64,000 nucleotides of DNA from DASZTV01 sp035548125 (GCA_035548125.1 DASZTV010000089.1:20187-84186); one strand, 5' to 3'. Positions 30,553 through 40,580 are shown, counted from the first letter of the stretch. Notes: generated from the letters alone by a model not told the origin. Numbers and translations: made by a program.

Positions 30553-33237
30553 GTACGCCACGACGCCGCGGCGGAGCTTCGTGACGGCCTCGCGTGCGGT
30601 CTTCCCGACCTTCGCTCCGTCCGGCGCGGCCTGGACGATCTGGTCGAGCAGGTCGAGCAGCTGCTTGATCCAGCGCACGAAGTCACCGGGTGCCATGCGC
30701 GTGTCCTGCAGCACCGCATCCAGCGAGTGACCCTTCGCCCAGCGCCAGGCCAGCCACGCGAAGCCGAGCTGCGGCTCGCGCAGGAAGCTCAGGCCGGCAT
30801 CGGACTCGACGCCGCGCAGCGTGTCCCACCGACGCTCCAGGTCCTGCAGCGCTTCACGGCAGTTGCCGGGCGGCAGCCGCGGGCTCGGCTCGTCGTCGCG
30901 ACGTGACTCGTAGGTGAGCGCCGAAACCACGGCCGCGAGCTCGGCGGCGTCGAGGGAGTCCCATGCCCCGTCGCGAACCGCCTCGGCCACCACCAGGTCG
31001 GACTCCGAGTAGATCCGCGCGAGGACCCGTCCTTCCTCGGTCACCTGCTCGTCGCGCAGGTACCCGAGCGAGGTCAGCACGTCGCAGACGGCGTCGAAGG
31101 TCTTCGCGATCGTGCCGGTACGACTGCTCACCCGACGCTCGAGGGCGTCGGTGTCGCGCTTCAGCCGTTCGTAGCGCTCGGCCCAGCGCGCGTGGTGCTC
31201 CCGGTCCGCGCAGCCATGGCAGGGATGCTGCCGGATGGCGGCGCGTAGCCGGGAGATCTCCGTGTCGTCCGCCGCCGTCGACCTGCTCCGGCTCGTCTTG
31301 GGTGAAATCGTCTCGAGGTCGAGCGCCCGCAGGCTCGACACCAGGTCGCGGCGGGCCTGCGGCGAGCGCTCCTGGAAGCCCTTCGGGATCCGTACCCGCC
31401 CCTCCGGGAGCACCTCGTCGGTGAAGTCGCCCACCGACAGCCGCTTGAGCTGCCGGCTTGCCGTGACCACGGCGAGGCGCGCGCCCCCGGGCCGGTCGAC
31501 CGAGTCGACGACGACGGCGAGCTCGCCGCGGCGGCCGCCGGGGAGGCGGATCACATCGCCTTCACGCAACGCCTCCACCGAGCGAATTGCCGCGGCCCGG
31601 CGGTCCGAGGAGCGACCCCGGGCGAGGGCGGCCTCGCGATCGGACAGCGCCCGCCGTAGCGAGCCGTACTCCGCGAAGTCGCCCAGATGGCAGGACATCG
31701 CCTCGCGGTAGCCCTCGAGCGCCTCGTGGTTTCCGCGGATCTGTCGGCTCAGGCCGACGACGGCGCGGTCGGCCTGGAACTGCGCGAACGAGGTCTCCAG
31801 CAGGTCGCGCGCGGGAGCGCGGCCGAGGCGTCCGACCAGGTTGACCGCCATGTTGTAGGACGGGCGGAAGCTGGAACGCAACGGGTACGTACGCGTGGAG
31901 GCGAGACTCGCGACGTGGCGCGGTTCGAAGCCGGGCGTCCACACCACAACGGCGTGTCCCTCGACATCGATGCCCCGGCGACCGGCACGACCGGTCAGCT
32001 GGGTGTACTCCCCCGGTGTCAGGTCGACGTGGGCCTCGCCGTTCCATTTCACGAGGGACTCCAGCACGACGCTGCGCGCCGGCATGTTGATCCCGAGCGC
32101 GAGAGTCTCGGTGGCGAACACGACCTTCAGCAGACCGGCGGCGAACAGCTCCTCCACGGCCTCCTTGAAGGCAGGCAGCATCCCCGCGTGGTGAGCGGCC
32201 ACACCGCGCTCGAGCGCGTCGAGGAACTCGGCATAGCCCAGGACAGCGAGGTCCTGCTCGGCGATCAGCTCGGTGCGCCGTGCGACAGCCGCCCGGATGC
32301 TCGCACGCTCGTCAGGGGTGGCGAGCCGAAGCCCGGCGCGAAGGCACTGCCGGACCGCGGCGTCACAACCCGCGCGGCTGAAGATGAAGTAGATCGCCGG
32401 GAGCAGCCCCGCGCCGTCCAGCCGCTCGACGACGTCGGAGCGGTACGGCGTTCCGATCGGGCGATGGCGCCTTCCCCCGCGCTGGGGCCGGCTCTGGACG
32501 CGGTCGAACCGAGCCTCCTGCGCGGCCAGCCGCGCGAGGTGCGGGTTGACCTCCTGCTGGTCGTCGTCGACGAACAGGTCGTAGAGCTCGTTCCGGGCGA
32601 GCACGGACTGCCACAGCGGCACCGGCCGGTGCTCCTCGACGATGACGGTGGTGTCCCCACGTACCTCCTGCAGCCAGTCGCCGAACTCCTCGGCGTTGCT
32701 GACGGTTGCGGACAACGAGACGAGCTGCACGTCGTCGGCCAGATGGAGGATGACTTCCTCCCACACGGCGCCCCGGAACCGGTCGGCGAGGTAGTGGACC
32801 TCGTCCATGACGACGGTGTGCAGCCCCCGGAGAGTCGACGATGCCGCGTAGAGCATGTTCCGCAGCACCTCGGTGGTCATGACGACGACCGGCGCCTCGC
32901 CGTTGATCGAGTTGTCGCCGGTCAGCAGACCGACCTGGTCCGCGCCGTAGCGCTCCGCGAGGTCGTTGAACTTCTGGTTCGACAGCGCCTTGATCGGCGT
33001 CGTGTAGAAGCACTTCGCGCCGCGCTGCAGCGCAAGGTGCACCGCGAACTCGCCGACGACCGTCTTGCCGGCGCCGGTCGGCGCGGCGACCAGGACGCCA
33101 TGACCGCGTTCGAGCGCTTCACACGCTCGCTGCTGGAAGTCGTCGAGCTGGAACTCGTATCCCCGCAGGAACTCCTGAAGGATCGGAACCGAGGCGCGAC
33201 GCCGGGCGGCGGCGTAGCGCTCCGCCGGGCTCGCCAC
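30538..33237 (-). CDS. helY: Ski2-like DEAD/DEAH-box helicase HelY
   Basis: 899 residues from the GTG at 33237 (MASPAERYAAARRR...); the frame is open to 33750 but that stretch is the shadow of the lipid kinase. Walker A AAPTGAGKTVVGEF, DEVH in VVMDEVHYLADRFRG, SLSATVSNAEEFGDW and TGRAGRRGIDVEG identify a Ski2/Mtr4-type superfamily 2 helicase, with a C-terminal DSHCT domain. It likely unwinds structured RNA. It is followed in the same direction after dgk and the tat genes, as in mycobacteria. Confidence 0.92.
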   Translation of the reverse strand: MASPAERYAAARRRASVPILQEFLRGYEFQLDDFQQRACEALERGHGVLVAAPTGAGKTVVGEFAVHLALQRGAKCFYTTPIKALSNQKFNDLAERYGADQVGLLTGDNSINGEAPVVVMTTEVLRNMLYAASSTLRGLHTVVMDEVHYLADRFRGAVWEEVILHLADDVQLVSLSATVSNAEEFGDWLQEVRGDTTVIVEEHRPVPLWQSVLARNELYDLFVDDDQQEVNPHLARLAAQEARFDRVQSRPQRGGRRHRPIGTPYRSDVVERLDGAGLLPAIYFIFSRAGCDAAVRQCLRAGLRLATPDERASIRAAVARRTELIAEQDLAVLGYAEFLDALERGVAAHHAGMLPAFKEAVEELFAAGLLKVVFATETLALGINMPARSVVLESLVKWNGEAHVDLTPGEYTQLTGRAGRRGIDVEGHAVVVWTPGFEPRHVASLASTRTYPLRSSFRPSYNMAVNLVGRLGRAPARDLLETSFAQFQADRAVVGLSRQIRGNHEALEGYREAMSCHLGDFAEYGSLRRALSDREAALARGRSSDRRAAAIRSVEALREGDVIRLPGGRRGELAVVVDSVDRPGGARLAVVTASRQLKRLSVGDFTDEVLPEGRVRIPKGFQERSPQARRDLVSSLRALDLETISPKTSRSRSTAADDTEISRLRAAIRQHPCHGCADREHHARWAERYERLKRDTDALERRVSSRTGTIAKTFDAVCDVLTSLGYLRDEQVTEEGRVLARIYSESDLVVAEAVRDGAWDSLDAAELAAVVSALTYESRRDDEPSPRLPPGNCREALQDLERRWDTLRGVESDAGLSFLREPQLGFAWLAWRWAKGHSLDAVLQDTRMAPGDFVRWIKQLLDLLDQIVQAAPDGAKVGKTAREAVTKLRRGVVAYSPVD

Positions 33238-33266
33238 ACGTTCAGGGTACGTCGGGCGCAACGTCG

Positions 33267-34154
33267 CTAGGCGAGAACGCGCACCGCTCCCTTGACGCAC
33301 TCGCAGCGGATCGGGAGGTCGGCGAGGTACTCGCCGTCGGCGTACGCCGTCACACCGGGTGAAGACAGCTCGACGACCTTCGCCTTGCGCATCGTCACGG
33401 CCGGGTGCGTGATGTGGGTGCCCTTGAAGACCTTCGGGAAGGTCTTCAAGAACTCCGGCTTGCTCACCGGCCCGAGCACCATCACGTCCATCAGCCCGTC
33501 GGTCACGTCGGCGTCGGGTGTGACCTTCATGCCGGCGCCGTAGGACTTGGCGTTGCCGATCGCGACGAGCATGGCGTCGGTCTTGATCGCCTCGCCGTCG
33601 ACGACCAGCTCGAAGGGAAGCGGAGCGAACACGCCGAGCTCGGCGAGCATCGCGATGTTGTAGCGCGACTTTCCCTTCGGCCAGGTCATCCGGTTGGCGC
33701 GGTCGTTCACCCTCGAGTCGAAGCCGGCGCCGAGTACGCAGCCGAACCACTTGTCCCCGACCTTGATGGCGTCCATCGCCCAGGCAGCGTCGTCGCGCAG
33801 CCGGTCCGCGACGATGCCAGCCGCCGCAACGGGATCCTTCTTCGGCAGGCCGAGGGTGGCCGCGAGGTCGTTGCCGGTGCCGGCAGGAACGATGCCGAGC
33901 GGGGTGTCGGTCCCGGCGACCGCGTTGAGGGCAAGGTGGACCATGCCGTCACCGCCGAGGGCGACGACCGCGTCGACGCCGTCGGCGACCGCCTTTCGGG
34001 TGACCGTGACCGCGTCCTGAGCGTCCGCGCCGACCAGGATCGACACGTTCGCACCGGACTCCCGGAGCCGGCCCGCGACGGCGGCGACCTGCTTGGCCGC
34101 GCGGCCCTTGCCGGCGCTCGGGTTGACGACGAGCGCGATGGTCTGCGCGGTCAT
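33267..34154 (-). CDS. Diacylglycerol kinase family lipid kinase
   Basis: 295 residues. NPSAGKGRAAK at the start, the nucleotide loop VVALGGDGMVHLALNAV and VPAGTGNDLAATLG define the DAGK/LCB5 catalytic domain. A second domain binds lipid. It phosphorylates diacylglycerol or a related lipid, feeding phosphatidate to phospholipid synthesis; the exact substrate is inferred. It lies between helY and tatC, 29 bases from the former. Confidence 0.9.
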   Translation of the reverse strand: MTAQTIALVVNPSAGKGRAAKQVAAVAGRLRESGANVSILVGADAQDAVTVTRKAVADGVDAVVALGGDGMVHLALNAVAGTDTPLGIVPAGTGNDLAATLGLPKKDPVAAAGIVADRLRDDAAWAMDAIKVGDKWFGCVLGAGFDSRVNDRANRMTWPKGKSRYNIAMLAELGVFAPLPFELVVDGEAIKTDAMLVAIGNAKSYGAGMKVTPDADVTDGLMDVMVLGPVSKPEFLKTFPKVFKGTHITHPAVTMRKAKVVELSSPGVTAYADGEYLADLPIRCECVKGAVRVLA

Positions 34155-34173
34155 GACCTGTCCCCCACCTGCA

Positions 34174-35022
34174 TCACACGGTTTGTTCGTCGTCGATCGA
34201 GCTCAGCTCGTCGTCCGCGAGGTCGTCGTACATGCCACCTCGGGCCGCAACCCTGCGGTCGTGAAGCGTGGCGATCAGCACCGCGACACCGTAGAGCAGG
34301 CACATCGGAAGCGCGAGCGCGGTCATCGTGAACGGATCCTGGCTCGGCGTTGCAACGGCCGCGAAGACGACGATGCCGAAGATGATGCCGCGGCTCCAGT
34401 TGCGCAGCCGCTGCGCGGAGACCACGCCGACGAGGTTCAGCATCACGACGAGCAGCGGCAACTCGAACGAGACCGCGAACACCAGGATCATCCCGGTGAC
34501 AAAGGACAGGTAGCTGTTGAACGGCAACAGCGAGGAGATCCCGCCATTGGCGAAGCCGAGCAGGAAGTGCAGGCCGCGCTCGAGAGTCAGGTAGGCGAAC
34601 GCCGCGCCCATCGCGAACAGCACGACCGACGCCGTGACGAACGTCGTCGCGTACTTCTTCTCGTGGGCGTACAAGCCTGGAGTGATGAAGCGCCAAAGCT
34701 GGAACAGCCAGACCGGTGAGGCCGCGAGCACCCCGGCGTAGAGCGCCAGCTTCAAGGTGACCGTGAACGGCTCGAGCACCCCGAACGCGACGAGCGTGCA
34801 CTGACCCTTGAGCGCCCGGTCCTTCTGCGGCAGCTCGCAGTAAGGGTGTTTGAGGAAGTCGAGGATGTGGTTGTGGAAGATATAGGCCACGATCGTGGTC
34901 ACCACGACCGCGGCGAGCGACACGAGCACGCGGTAGCGAAGCTCGGCGAGGTGCTCGCCGAGGGTCATCCGACCGTCGGGCGACCCATTCCGATGCGCCC
35001 GCGCAGGGCGCGGCATCCTCAC
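34174..35022 (-). CDS. tatC: Twin-arginine translocase subunit TatC
   Basis: 282 residues, six membrane helices. GRMTLGEHLAELRYRVLVS marks the N-terminal cytoplasmic region; LEPFTVTLKLALYAGVLAA and SPVWLFQLWRFITPGLY are the conserved first periplasmic and helix 2-3 blocks. TatC recognises the twin-arginine signal of folded export substrates. The tail is acidic (DDLADDELSSIDDEQ). It is 21 bases downstream of tatA, one operon. Confidence 0.96.
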   Translation of the reverse strand: MRMPRPARAHRNGSPDGRMTLGEHLAELRYRVLVSLAAVVVTTIVAYIFHNHILDFLKHPYCELPQKDRALKGQCTLVAFGVLEPFTVTLKLALYAGVLAASPVWLFQLWRFITPGLYAHEKKYATTFVTASVVLFAMGAAFAYLTLERGLHFLLGFANGGISSLLPFNSYLSFVTGMILVFAVSFELPLLVVMLNLVGVVSAQRLRNWSRGIIFGIVVFAAVATPSQDPFTMTALALPMCLLYGVAVLIATLHDRRVAARGGMYDDLADDELSSIDDEQTV

Positions 35023-35043
35023 CGGCGCGGGTGATGCAGCGGG

Positions 35044-35277
35044 CTAGCTGGTCGAGGAGGTCTGCTCGGTCTTCGCCGTCTCGGCGTTGGCCGGCGTCGC
35101 TGTCGACAGCTCGGCGGGCGCAGCGGGGGTGTCCTCGTCATGAAGACCCTTGATCTCGGTCTTCATGATGCGCATCGAGCGACCGAGCGAGCGCGCCGCG
35201 TCGGGGAGCTTCTTGGAGCCGAACAGCACCAGTACGACAACGGCGATGATGGCGATCTCAGGCCAACCGATGTCCAT
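35044..35277 (-). CDS. tatA: Twin-arginine translocase subunit TatA
   Basis: 77 residues. One membrane helix (IAIIAVVVLVLFGSKKLPD), the FG hinge and amphipathic helix AARSLGRSMRIMKTEIKGL are diagnostic. The tail is Thr/Ala/Glu-rich. TatA oligomers form the pore with TatC. It is the first tat gene here; no tatB is seen. Confidence 0.95.
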   Translation of the reverse strand: MDIGWPEIAIIAVVVLVLFGSKKLPDAARSLGRSMRIMKTEIKGLHDEDTPAAPAELSTATPANAETAKTEQTSSTS

Positions 35278-35326
35278 GGTTCGGTCCTCTCTCGACGATC
35301 CCTCGCTGGGATCCGCGAATCCGAGT

Positions 35327-35509
35327 CTACGCCCGAGTGCTCCGCGCGGCTTGCTCCCGCGACAGCTGGTCGGTGGCGCTGGTGATGCGCTCGGAGGCGG
35401 CCTTCAGGTCACGCCCGAACGCGCGCACCTGGCGATAGAGGCGGTACGCGAACGCGCCGAGGACTGCAATGCCGAGCACCCCGATGCCGACGTAGAAGGC
35501 AACCCACAC
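35327..35509 (-). CDS. Small single-pass membrane protein
   Basis: 60 residues from GTG 35509: a membrane helix (VAFYVGIGVLGIAVLGAFAY) followed by an amphipathic, charged stretch (RLYRQVRAFGRDLKAASERI). The longer frame overlaps the zinc-ribbon gene and is not supported. A ribosome site is weak, so the start is uncertain. Its place upstream of tatA suggests a partner of the tat operon, but no family is recognised. Confidence 0.5.
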   Translation of the reverse strand: MWVAFYVGIGVLGIAVLGAFAYRLYRQVRAFGRDLKAASERITSATDQLSREQAARSTRA

Positions 35510-35546
35510 GAGGTGCAGGCTACGGGGCCGAGCGCGGAGAGTCTGC

Positions 35547-35879
35547 TCAGCGCTGGGCGACGGTGCTCGCGCGCGAGGCGAGCAGGTCGTCCTGAGTGAG
35601 CTGCAGCAGGAAGTCGAGGAGGTCGTCGTAGGTGAGCTGCGCACCCGGCTTGGGCTCGAGGGCCTCAGCGGGAACCTCCCACACCTCTGCCTCTACGCCG
35701 CCTGACATGAGAAGCGACACGATGTGGTCGTCGGCCGGCTTGCGTACCTCTTGGACGCACGCCGGGCAGGTGAACGTGTAGTAGGAGAGCGCTCCGTGGC
35801 TGCACACGCGCAGCCGGATGTCGTCGCTGGTGAGCTCGACCTCACCGCAGCCGGGGCAGGACGCCTTGATCGTCGTCAT
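35547..35879 (-). CDS. Conserved zinc-ribbon protein
   Basis: 110 residues with two Cys pairs: CPGCG at residues 8-12 and CPAC at residues 38-41, a treble-clef or ribbon. The rest is acidic and ends LTYDDLLDFLLQLTQDDLL. Function unknown. It lies between pafC and tat genes, and could be a small regulator or RNA polymerase-type adaptor. Confidence 0.6.
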   Translation of the reverse strand: MTTIKASCPGCGEVELTSDDIRLRVCSHGALSYYTFTCPACVQEVRKPADDHIVSLLMSGGVEAEVWEVPAEALEPKPGAQLTYDDLLDFLLQLTQDDLLASRASTVAQR

Positions 35880-35988
35880 GGCTGCCCTCCTCTACTTCGT
35901 TCCACCGCCTGCTGGGCTGTGAGGCGGGTTGCGTCCTAGTCCATCGGCAGGCCTTGGCTGTGGCTTGATGCGCTGCGTGGAGTTGGAT

Positions 35989-36942
35989 TTACGCGTCATA
36001 CGCCGCGAGGGCAGCAACCGCCGCATCCCGGACTTGTCGGGCGAGGTCGGGCGGATCGAGCAGCTGCGCCACACCGGCGAACCCGAGGGCGAGCCGGACC
36101 ACCCAGGCGTCGTCGCGCGCCCGCAGCTTGACGACCAGTCCGCCGTCGCCGCGCTCCGCGACTTCCTCACACTGGTAGTAGTCCGCTGCCCAGCGCGCCG
36201 CCGGGTCGAGGGAGAGGGTCACGAGCCGATCCTCCGACGAGGGGGTGAACAGCTCGGCGTCGAAGGCGCGGGCCCGCACCTCGTCGGGCACCTCGATCGA
36301 CTCGTCCAGCAACCGGGCCTCGAGGACCCGGTCCAGCCGGAAGGTACGTAGGTCCTCGACCGCATGGCACCAGCCGGAGAGGTATGCCACCGCGTCGCTG
36401 GTGAACAGCCGGATCGGGTCGACGTCGCGTTCGGTGGCCTCGTCGCGTGCCGGCACCCAGTAGCGGAGATGCACTCGTCGGGAACGCGCGAGCGCATCGG
36501 TGATCGTCGTGACCACCGTGGAGTCGGTGTCCGTCGTGGGCGCGACGACCACCTTGTCGGTGGCGGTCGTCCCTCCCGCGGCACCCTCGAGCTTGGCCAG
36601 CGCCCGATCGATCGCCGCGGTCGACACGATGCCCGGAACACCGGACAACGCCCGCAGTGCGGAGATGAGGGCCAGCGCCTCGTCAGGGGTGAGCCGAAGC
36701 GGCCGTTCGATCGTCTCGGCGTTGGACAGCGTGACGCGATCGCCGCGCCACTCCACGTCGATCAGGTCGCCCGGTCCGTAACCGGGCAGTCCGCACATCC
36801 AGAGCAGGTTCACATCCGCGCGGATCTGCGCTTCCGTCACGTCGAACTCGCGCGCAACATCGCTGACCGGTGAGTCCGGATGCGTCAGCAGCCACGGCAC
36901 CAGCGCGAGCAGCCGAGGCAGGTGGTCGGTCGCTCCGCTCAC
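35989..36942 (-). CDS. pafC: WYL-domain regulator PafC
   Basis: 317 residues. An N-terminal winged helix (LLTHPDSPVSDVAREFDVTE), a central WYL domain (YLSGWCHAVEDLRTFRLDRV in place) and a C-terminal domain. PafB and PafC form the heteromeric activator of the actinobacterial DNA-damage response and bind ssDNA or nucleic-acid signals. It overlaps pafB by 4 bases. Confidence 0.88.
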   Translation of the reverse strand: MSGATDHLPRLLALVPWLLTHPDSPVSDVAREFDVTEAQIRADVNLLWMCGLPGYGPGDLIDVEWRGDRVTLSNAETIERPLRLTPDEALALISALRALSGVPGIVSTAAIDRALAKLEGAAGGTTATDKVVVAPTTDTDSTVVTTITDALARSRRVHLRYWVPARDEATERDVDPIRLFTSDAVAYLSGWCHAVEDLRTFRLDRVLEARLLDESIEVPDEVRARAFDAELFTPSSEDRLVTLSLDPAARWAADYYQCEEVAERGDGGLVVKLRARDDAWVVRLALGFAGVAQLLDPPDLARQVRDAAVAALAAYDA

Positions 36943-37937
36943 CGGGTGGCCCGCCGCTCGGTTGCCGTACCCGCGGCTGCGCCCGCTGTGGCGATCAGCG
37001 CCTTCAACCGGCTGACGATCGCGTCGCGTGCCTCTGCCGGCGAGACGATCACCGCGTCAGCGCCGTAGGACAGCACCTGCTCGGCGAGGCGGTGCGGGTC
37101 GGGACACGGGACGGTGACCACGTCCCAGCCGTCGCCGTCGTCGGCGATGTCGATGGTCTGCCGCCGCAGACCCATTGCGCGGTCGTGGCGCACCTTCACC
37201 CTGGCCAGCGCCTCGCTCTGGGGCGCGTCCGTCGCCGAGACCAGCGCGCTGAGATCGACGCCTTCAGGCACCGTGACGGACCGAGGCTTGCCTTCGATGA
37301 TCGGCTCCCCCACGACGCGAGAGAGCCGGAACGCGCGTGGGGCTTCGCGATCGAGATCGTGGCCGACGAGATACCAGCGACCGCGCCAGCAGACGACACC
37401 CCACGGCTCGACTTTGCGCGCGACCGGGGCGGCGTCGTTGGCGCCGCGATAGTCGAACCTCAGCCGCCGACCCTCGCGCAGGGCTTCGTGCACGGTGGGC
37501 AGGCCCGCTCCCCCGGCGCCGAGCCGCGGCTGCAGACCCTCCGGGAGCGGCACCAGCTCGACGCCTGCGGTCTCCAGCTTCCGAAGCGCGCGGGTAGCGG
37601 CGGCTCCTTGGGTCGCTGAGGACCACATCCGAGCGGCCAATCCCACGGCTGCCGCCTCGTCGGCCTCCAGGCGGATCTCGGGCAGCGCGTAGTCGGTCTT
37701 CGGGATCCGGTAGCCCTGCTCGTCGTCGAAGTGGCTGTTCGAGCCCACCTCGAGCGGGATGCCGAGGTCCCGGAGGTCCTCCTTGTCGCGCTCGAACATC
37801 CGCTTGAACGCCTCGTCCGACGGCGCATCGGCGTACGCCGGGATGATCTCGCGAAGCCGGTCGGCGGTCAGGAACGAGCGGGTGTGGAGCAGGCAGATCA
37901 CGAGGTTCATCAGCCGTTCAGTCCGCTCGGCTGCCAT
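36939..37937 (-). CDS. pafB: WYL-domain regulator PafB
   Basis: 332 residues: winged helix (RLMNLVICLLHTRSFLTADRL in two pieces), WYL core with CWRGRWYLVGHDLDREAPRAF, and a C-terminal extension. Partner of PafC; together they activate SOS-independent repair genes. In mycobacteria the genes are downstream of pafA; here a divergent DUF3866 gene separates them from pafA. Confidence 0.88.
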   Translation of the reverse strand: MAAERTERLMNLVICLLHTRSFLTADRLREIIPAYADAPSDEAFKRMFERDKEDLRDLGIPLEVGSNSHFDDEQGYRIPKTDYALPEIRLEADEAAAVGLAARMWSSATQGAAATRALRKLETAGVELVPLPEGLQPRLGAGGAGLPTVHEALREGRRLRFDYRGANDAAPVARKVEPWGVVCWRGRWYLVGHDLDREAPRAFRLSRVVGEPIIEGKPRSVTVPEGVDLSALVSATDAPQSEALARVKVRHDRAMGLRRQTIDIADDGDGWDVVTVPCPDPHRLAEQVLSYGADAVIVSPAEARDAIVSRLKALIATAGAAAGTATERRATR

Positions 37938-37999
37938 GGCCGACGACGCTACAACGTGCGGCCACGACGCAGGTAGGCGCAGTAGATAGGTTCTGGCCC

Positions 38000-39064
38000 G
38001 TGATCCGCTGGCGCGCTGGGACAGTCTCGGAGATCACCCGAGTGCGCCGAGCTGCCGCGGAGATCGAGGTGGCGACCGACGAGGGGCTCGTGCCCGCCCT
38101 TGCGTACACCGACATCGTGGGTGAGCCGCAGGTCGGGGACCGGGTCCTGCTCAACACCACCGCGGTCGCGCTCGGGCTCGGAACCGGTGGCTACGCGCTG
38201 GTCGTTGCGATCCCGGACCGGCTGCCGGCCGACCGCGATGAGCCGGGCCACGTCGTCAAGGCGCGCTACACGCCGCTGCAGGCGACCGTGCTCGCCGTCG
38301 ACGAGCAGCACTCCCTGCACCATGAGGCGCTGCGGGACGCCGACGACATCGGCGGCATGCCGGTGGTCGTCGCCGACCTCCACTCGGCCCTCGTGCCGAT
38401 CCTGGCCGGACTGCGACAGGACGGCAGGCAACCGCGGGTCGTCTACGTGATGACCGACGGCGGCGCACTCCCGCTCGCGTTCTCCCGCTCCGTCGAACAG
38501 CTCACCGACGCCGGATGGCTGGCGGCGACGGTGACCGTCGGGCAGGCGTACGGCGGTGACCTGGAGGCGGTGACGCTGCACACCGGCCTGCTCGCCGCCC
38601 GCCGCGTGTTGGGGGCCGACCTGGCCGTGGTGACGCAAGGCCCGGGCAACCTCGGTACCGGCACCCGCTGGGGCTTCAGCGGCGTCGCGAGCGGCGAGGC
38701 GGTCAACGCGATCGCAGCCCTCGGCGGGCGTGCCGTGGCGTCGCTGCGCATCAGCGAGGCGGATCCGCGGGAGCGCCACCGCGGGGTGTCGCACCACTCG
38801 CTGACGGCGCTCGGCCGGGTGGCGCTGGCACCCGCCGACGTCGTGGTGCCGCAGCTTCCCGGTGAGTTCGGTACGGCGGTCGCAACTGCCGCCGCTGCGC
38901 TGTGTCCGCCGCATCGCCTCGTCTCGATCGACGTCGGCGGGCTGCGGGAGGCGGTGGCGGCGGCACCCACCCGGGCCTCGACGATGCGGCGCGGGCTCGA
39001 CGAGGACCTGGCGTACTTCCTCGGGTGCGCCGCGGCCGGCCACCACGCCGCCACCTTGCTGTAG
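38000..39064 (+). CDS. DUF3866 family protein
   Basis: 354 residues, GTG start at 38000. The sequence RWRAGTVSEITRVRRAAAEIEV, GTRWGFSGVASGEAVNA and HRGVSHHSLTALGRVALAP fits the DUF3866 family found in actinobacteria and Gram-positive bacteria. No function is established. It is divergent from pafB and lies tail-to-tail with pafA, interrupting the paf gene order. Confidence 0.75.
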   Translation: MIRWRAGTVSEITRVRRAAAEIEVATDEGLVPALAYTDIVGEPQVGDRVLLNTTAVALGLGTGGYALVVAIPDRLPADRDEPGHVVKARYTPLQATVLAVDEQHSLHHEALRDADDIGGMPVVVADLHSALVPILAGLRQDGRQPRVVYVMTDGGALPLAFSRSVEQLTDAGWLAATVTVGQAYGGDLEAVTLHTGLLAARRVLGADLAVVTQGPGNLGTGTRWGFSGVASGEAVNAIAALGGRAVASLRISEADPRERHRGVSHHSLTALGRVALAPADVVVPQLPGEFGTAVATAAAALCPPHRLVSIDVGGLREAVAAAPTRASTMRRGLDEDLAYFLGCAAAGHHAATLL

Positions 39065-39083
39065 AGCGGATGGCACATCCGCG

Positions 39084-40442
39084 CTACATCGAGGCGATGA
39101 GCTTCTCGACGCGGTCGTCGACGGCGCGGAACGGGTCCTTGCACAGCACGGTGCGCTGCGCCTGGTCGTTCAGCTTGAGATGGACCCAGTCGACGGTGAA
39201 ATCGCGGCGCTTCTCCTGAGCGCGGCGGATGAAGTCACCCCGAAGTCGTGCGCGGGTTGTCTGCGGCGGCACCGACTTGGCTTCGAAGATCTTCAGGTCG
39301 GTCGTGACGCGCTCCACCGCCCCATGACGTTCGAGCAGGTAGTAGAGCCCGCGACGGCGGTTCACGTCGTGGTAGGTGAGGTCGACCTGGGCGATGCGCG
39401 GGGAGGACAGCGCCAGCCCGTGCTTGGTCCGGTACCGCTCGACCAGCTGATGCTTGATCACCCAGTCGATCTCGCGATCGACCAGGCTGAGGTCCTGGCT
39501 CTCGACCGCCTTGAGGGTCCGTTCCCACAGCTCGAGGACCCGGCGCGAGGTGGCGTCCTCGCCACGACGCTCGACGAAGTCGCGCGCCTTGACGAAGTAC
39601 TCCTGCTGGATGTCGAGCGCGCTGGCTTCCCGGCCATTGGCGAGCTTCACGGTACGGCGGCCCGTGATGTCGTGGCTGATTTCACGGATGGCGCGGATCG
39701 AGTTCTCCAAGGTCAGGTCGCGCATCACGACACCGGCCTCGATCATCCGCAGCACCAGGTCCGTCGTACCGATCTTGAGCAACGTCGTCGTCTCCGACAT
39801 GTTGCTGTCGCCCACGATGACGTGAAGCCGGCGGAAGCGCTCCGCGTCAGCGTGCGGCTCGTCGCGGGTGTTGATGATCGGGCGGCTGCGCGTCGTCGCC
39901 GACGACACGCCCTCCCAGATGTGCTCCGCGCGCTGGCTGACACAGAAGACGGCGCCGCGTGGCGTCAACAGCACCTTGCCGGCCCCGCAGATGATCTGGC
40001 GGGTGACCAGGAACGGGATCAGTACGTCGGCGAGCCGGCTGAACTCGCCGTGCCGTCCCACCAGGTAGTTCTCGTGACAGCCGTAGGAGTTGCCGGCCGA
40101 GTCGGTGTTGTTCTTGAACAGGTAGATGTCGCCGGCGATGCCTTCCTCGCGCAGCCGCCGCTCGGCGTCCATCAGGAGGCCTTCGAGGGTTCGCTCCCCC
40201 GCCTTGTCGTGGGTGACGAGCTCGATCACGTCGTCGCACTCGGGGGTCGCGTACTCGGGGTGCGAGCCGACATCGAGGTACAGCCGGGCGCCGTTTTTCA
40301 GGAAGACGTTGCTGCTGCGTCCCCAGGACACCACCCTGCGGAACAGGTAGCGGGCGACCTCGTCGGGTGAGAGCCGGCGCTGGCCGCGGAACGTGCACGT
40401 GACGCCGTACTCGTTCTCGAGGCCGTAGATCCGCCGCTCCAT
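39084..40442 (-). CDS. pafA: Pup--protein ligase PafA
   Basis: 452 residues of the glutamine synthetase-like Pup ligase family. RRIYGLENEYGVTCTFRG begins the protein, then SWGRSSNVFLKNGARLYLD, HENYLVGR and NTRDEPHADAERFRRLHVIVGDSNMSE in parts. It attaches the C-terminal glutamate of Pup to substrate lysines. PafA is distinguished from Dop by lacking the Dop loop after the first strand. In this genome pafA lies about 1 kb from the core proteasome genes. Confidence 0.95.
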   Translation of the reverse strand: MERRIYGLENEYGVTCTFRGQRRLSPDEVARYLFRRVVSWGRSSNVFLKNGARLYLDVGSHPEYATPECDDVIELVTHDKAGERTLEGLLMDAERRLREEGIAGDIYLFKNNTDSAGNSYGCHENYLVGRHGEFSRLADVLIPFLVTRQIICGAGKVLLTPRGAVFCVSQRAEHIWEGVSSATTRSRPIINTRDEPHADAERFRRLHVIVGDSNMSETTTLLKIGTTDLVLRMIEAGVVMRDLTLENSIRAIREISHDITGRRTVKLANGREASALDIQQEYFVKARDFVERRGEDATSRRVLELWERTLKAVESQDLSLVDREIDWVIKHQLVERYRTKHGLALSSPRIAQVDLTYHDVNRRRGLYYLLERHGAVERVTTDLKIFEAKSVPPQTTRARLRGDFIRRAQEKRRDFTVDWVHLKLNDQAQRTVLCKDPFRAVDDRVEKLIASM

Positions 40443-40580
40443 CTGTCGAGCGTACGGCCGAGTCGCCCTGATGTTGATCGACTTCGCTTCTCGCGTCGCG
40501 CGTCGCGTCGGTGCAGGATGTTCCCGAGGGGCGACGAAGTGTGACCCCGGTCACGCTGTGCCAAGGTGCTGGAGGTGAAG

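Noticed and set aside
33238..33750. N-terminal extension of the helY frame
   Set aside because: It is the antisense shadow of the real lipid kinase gene and has no helicase similarity.
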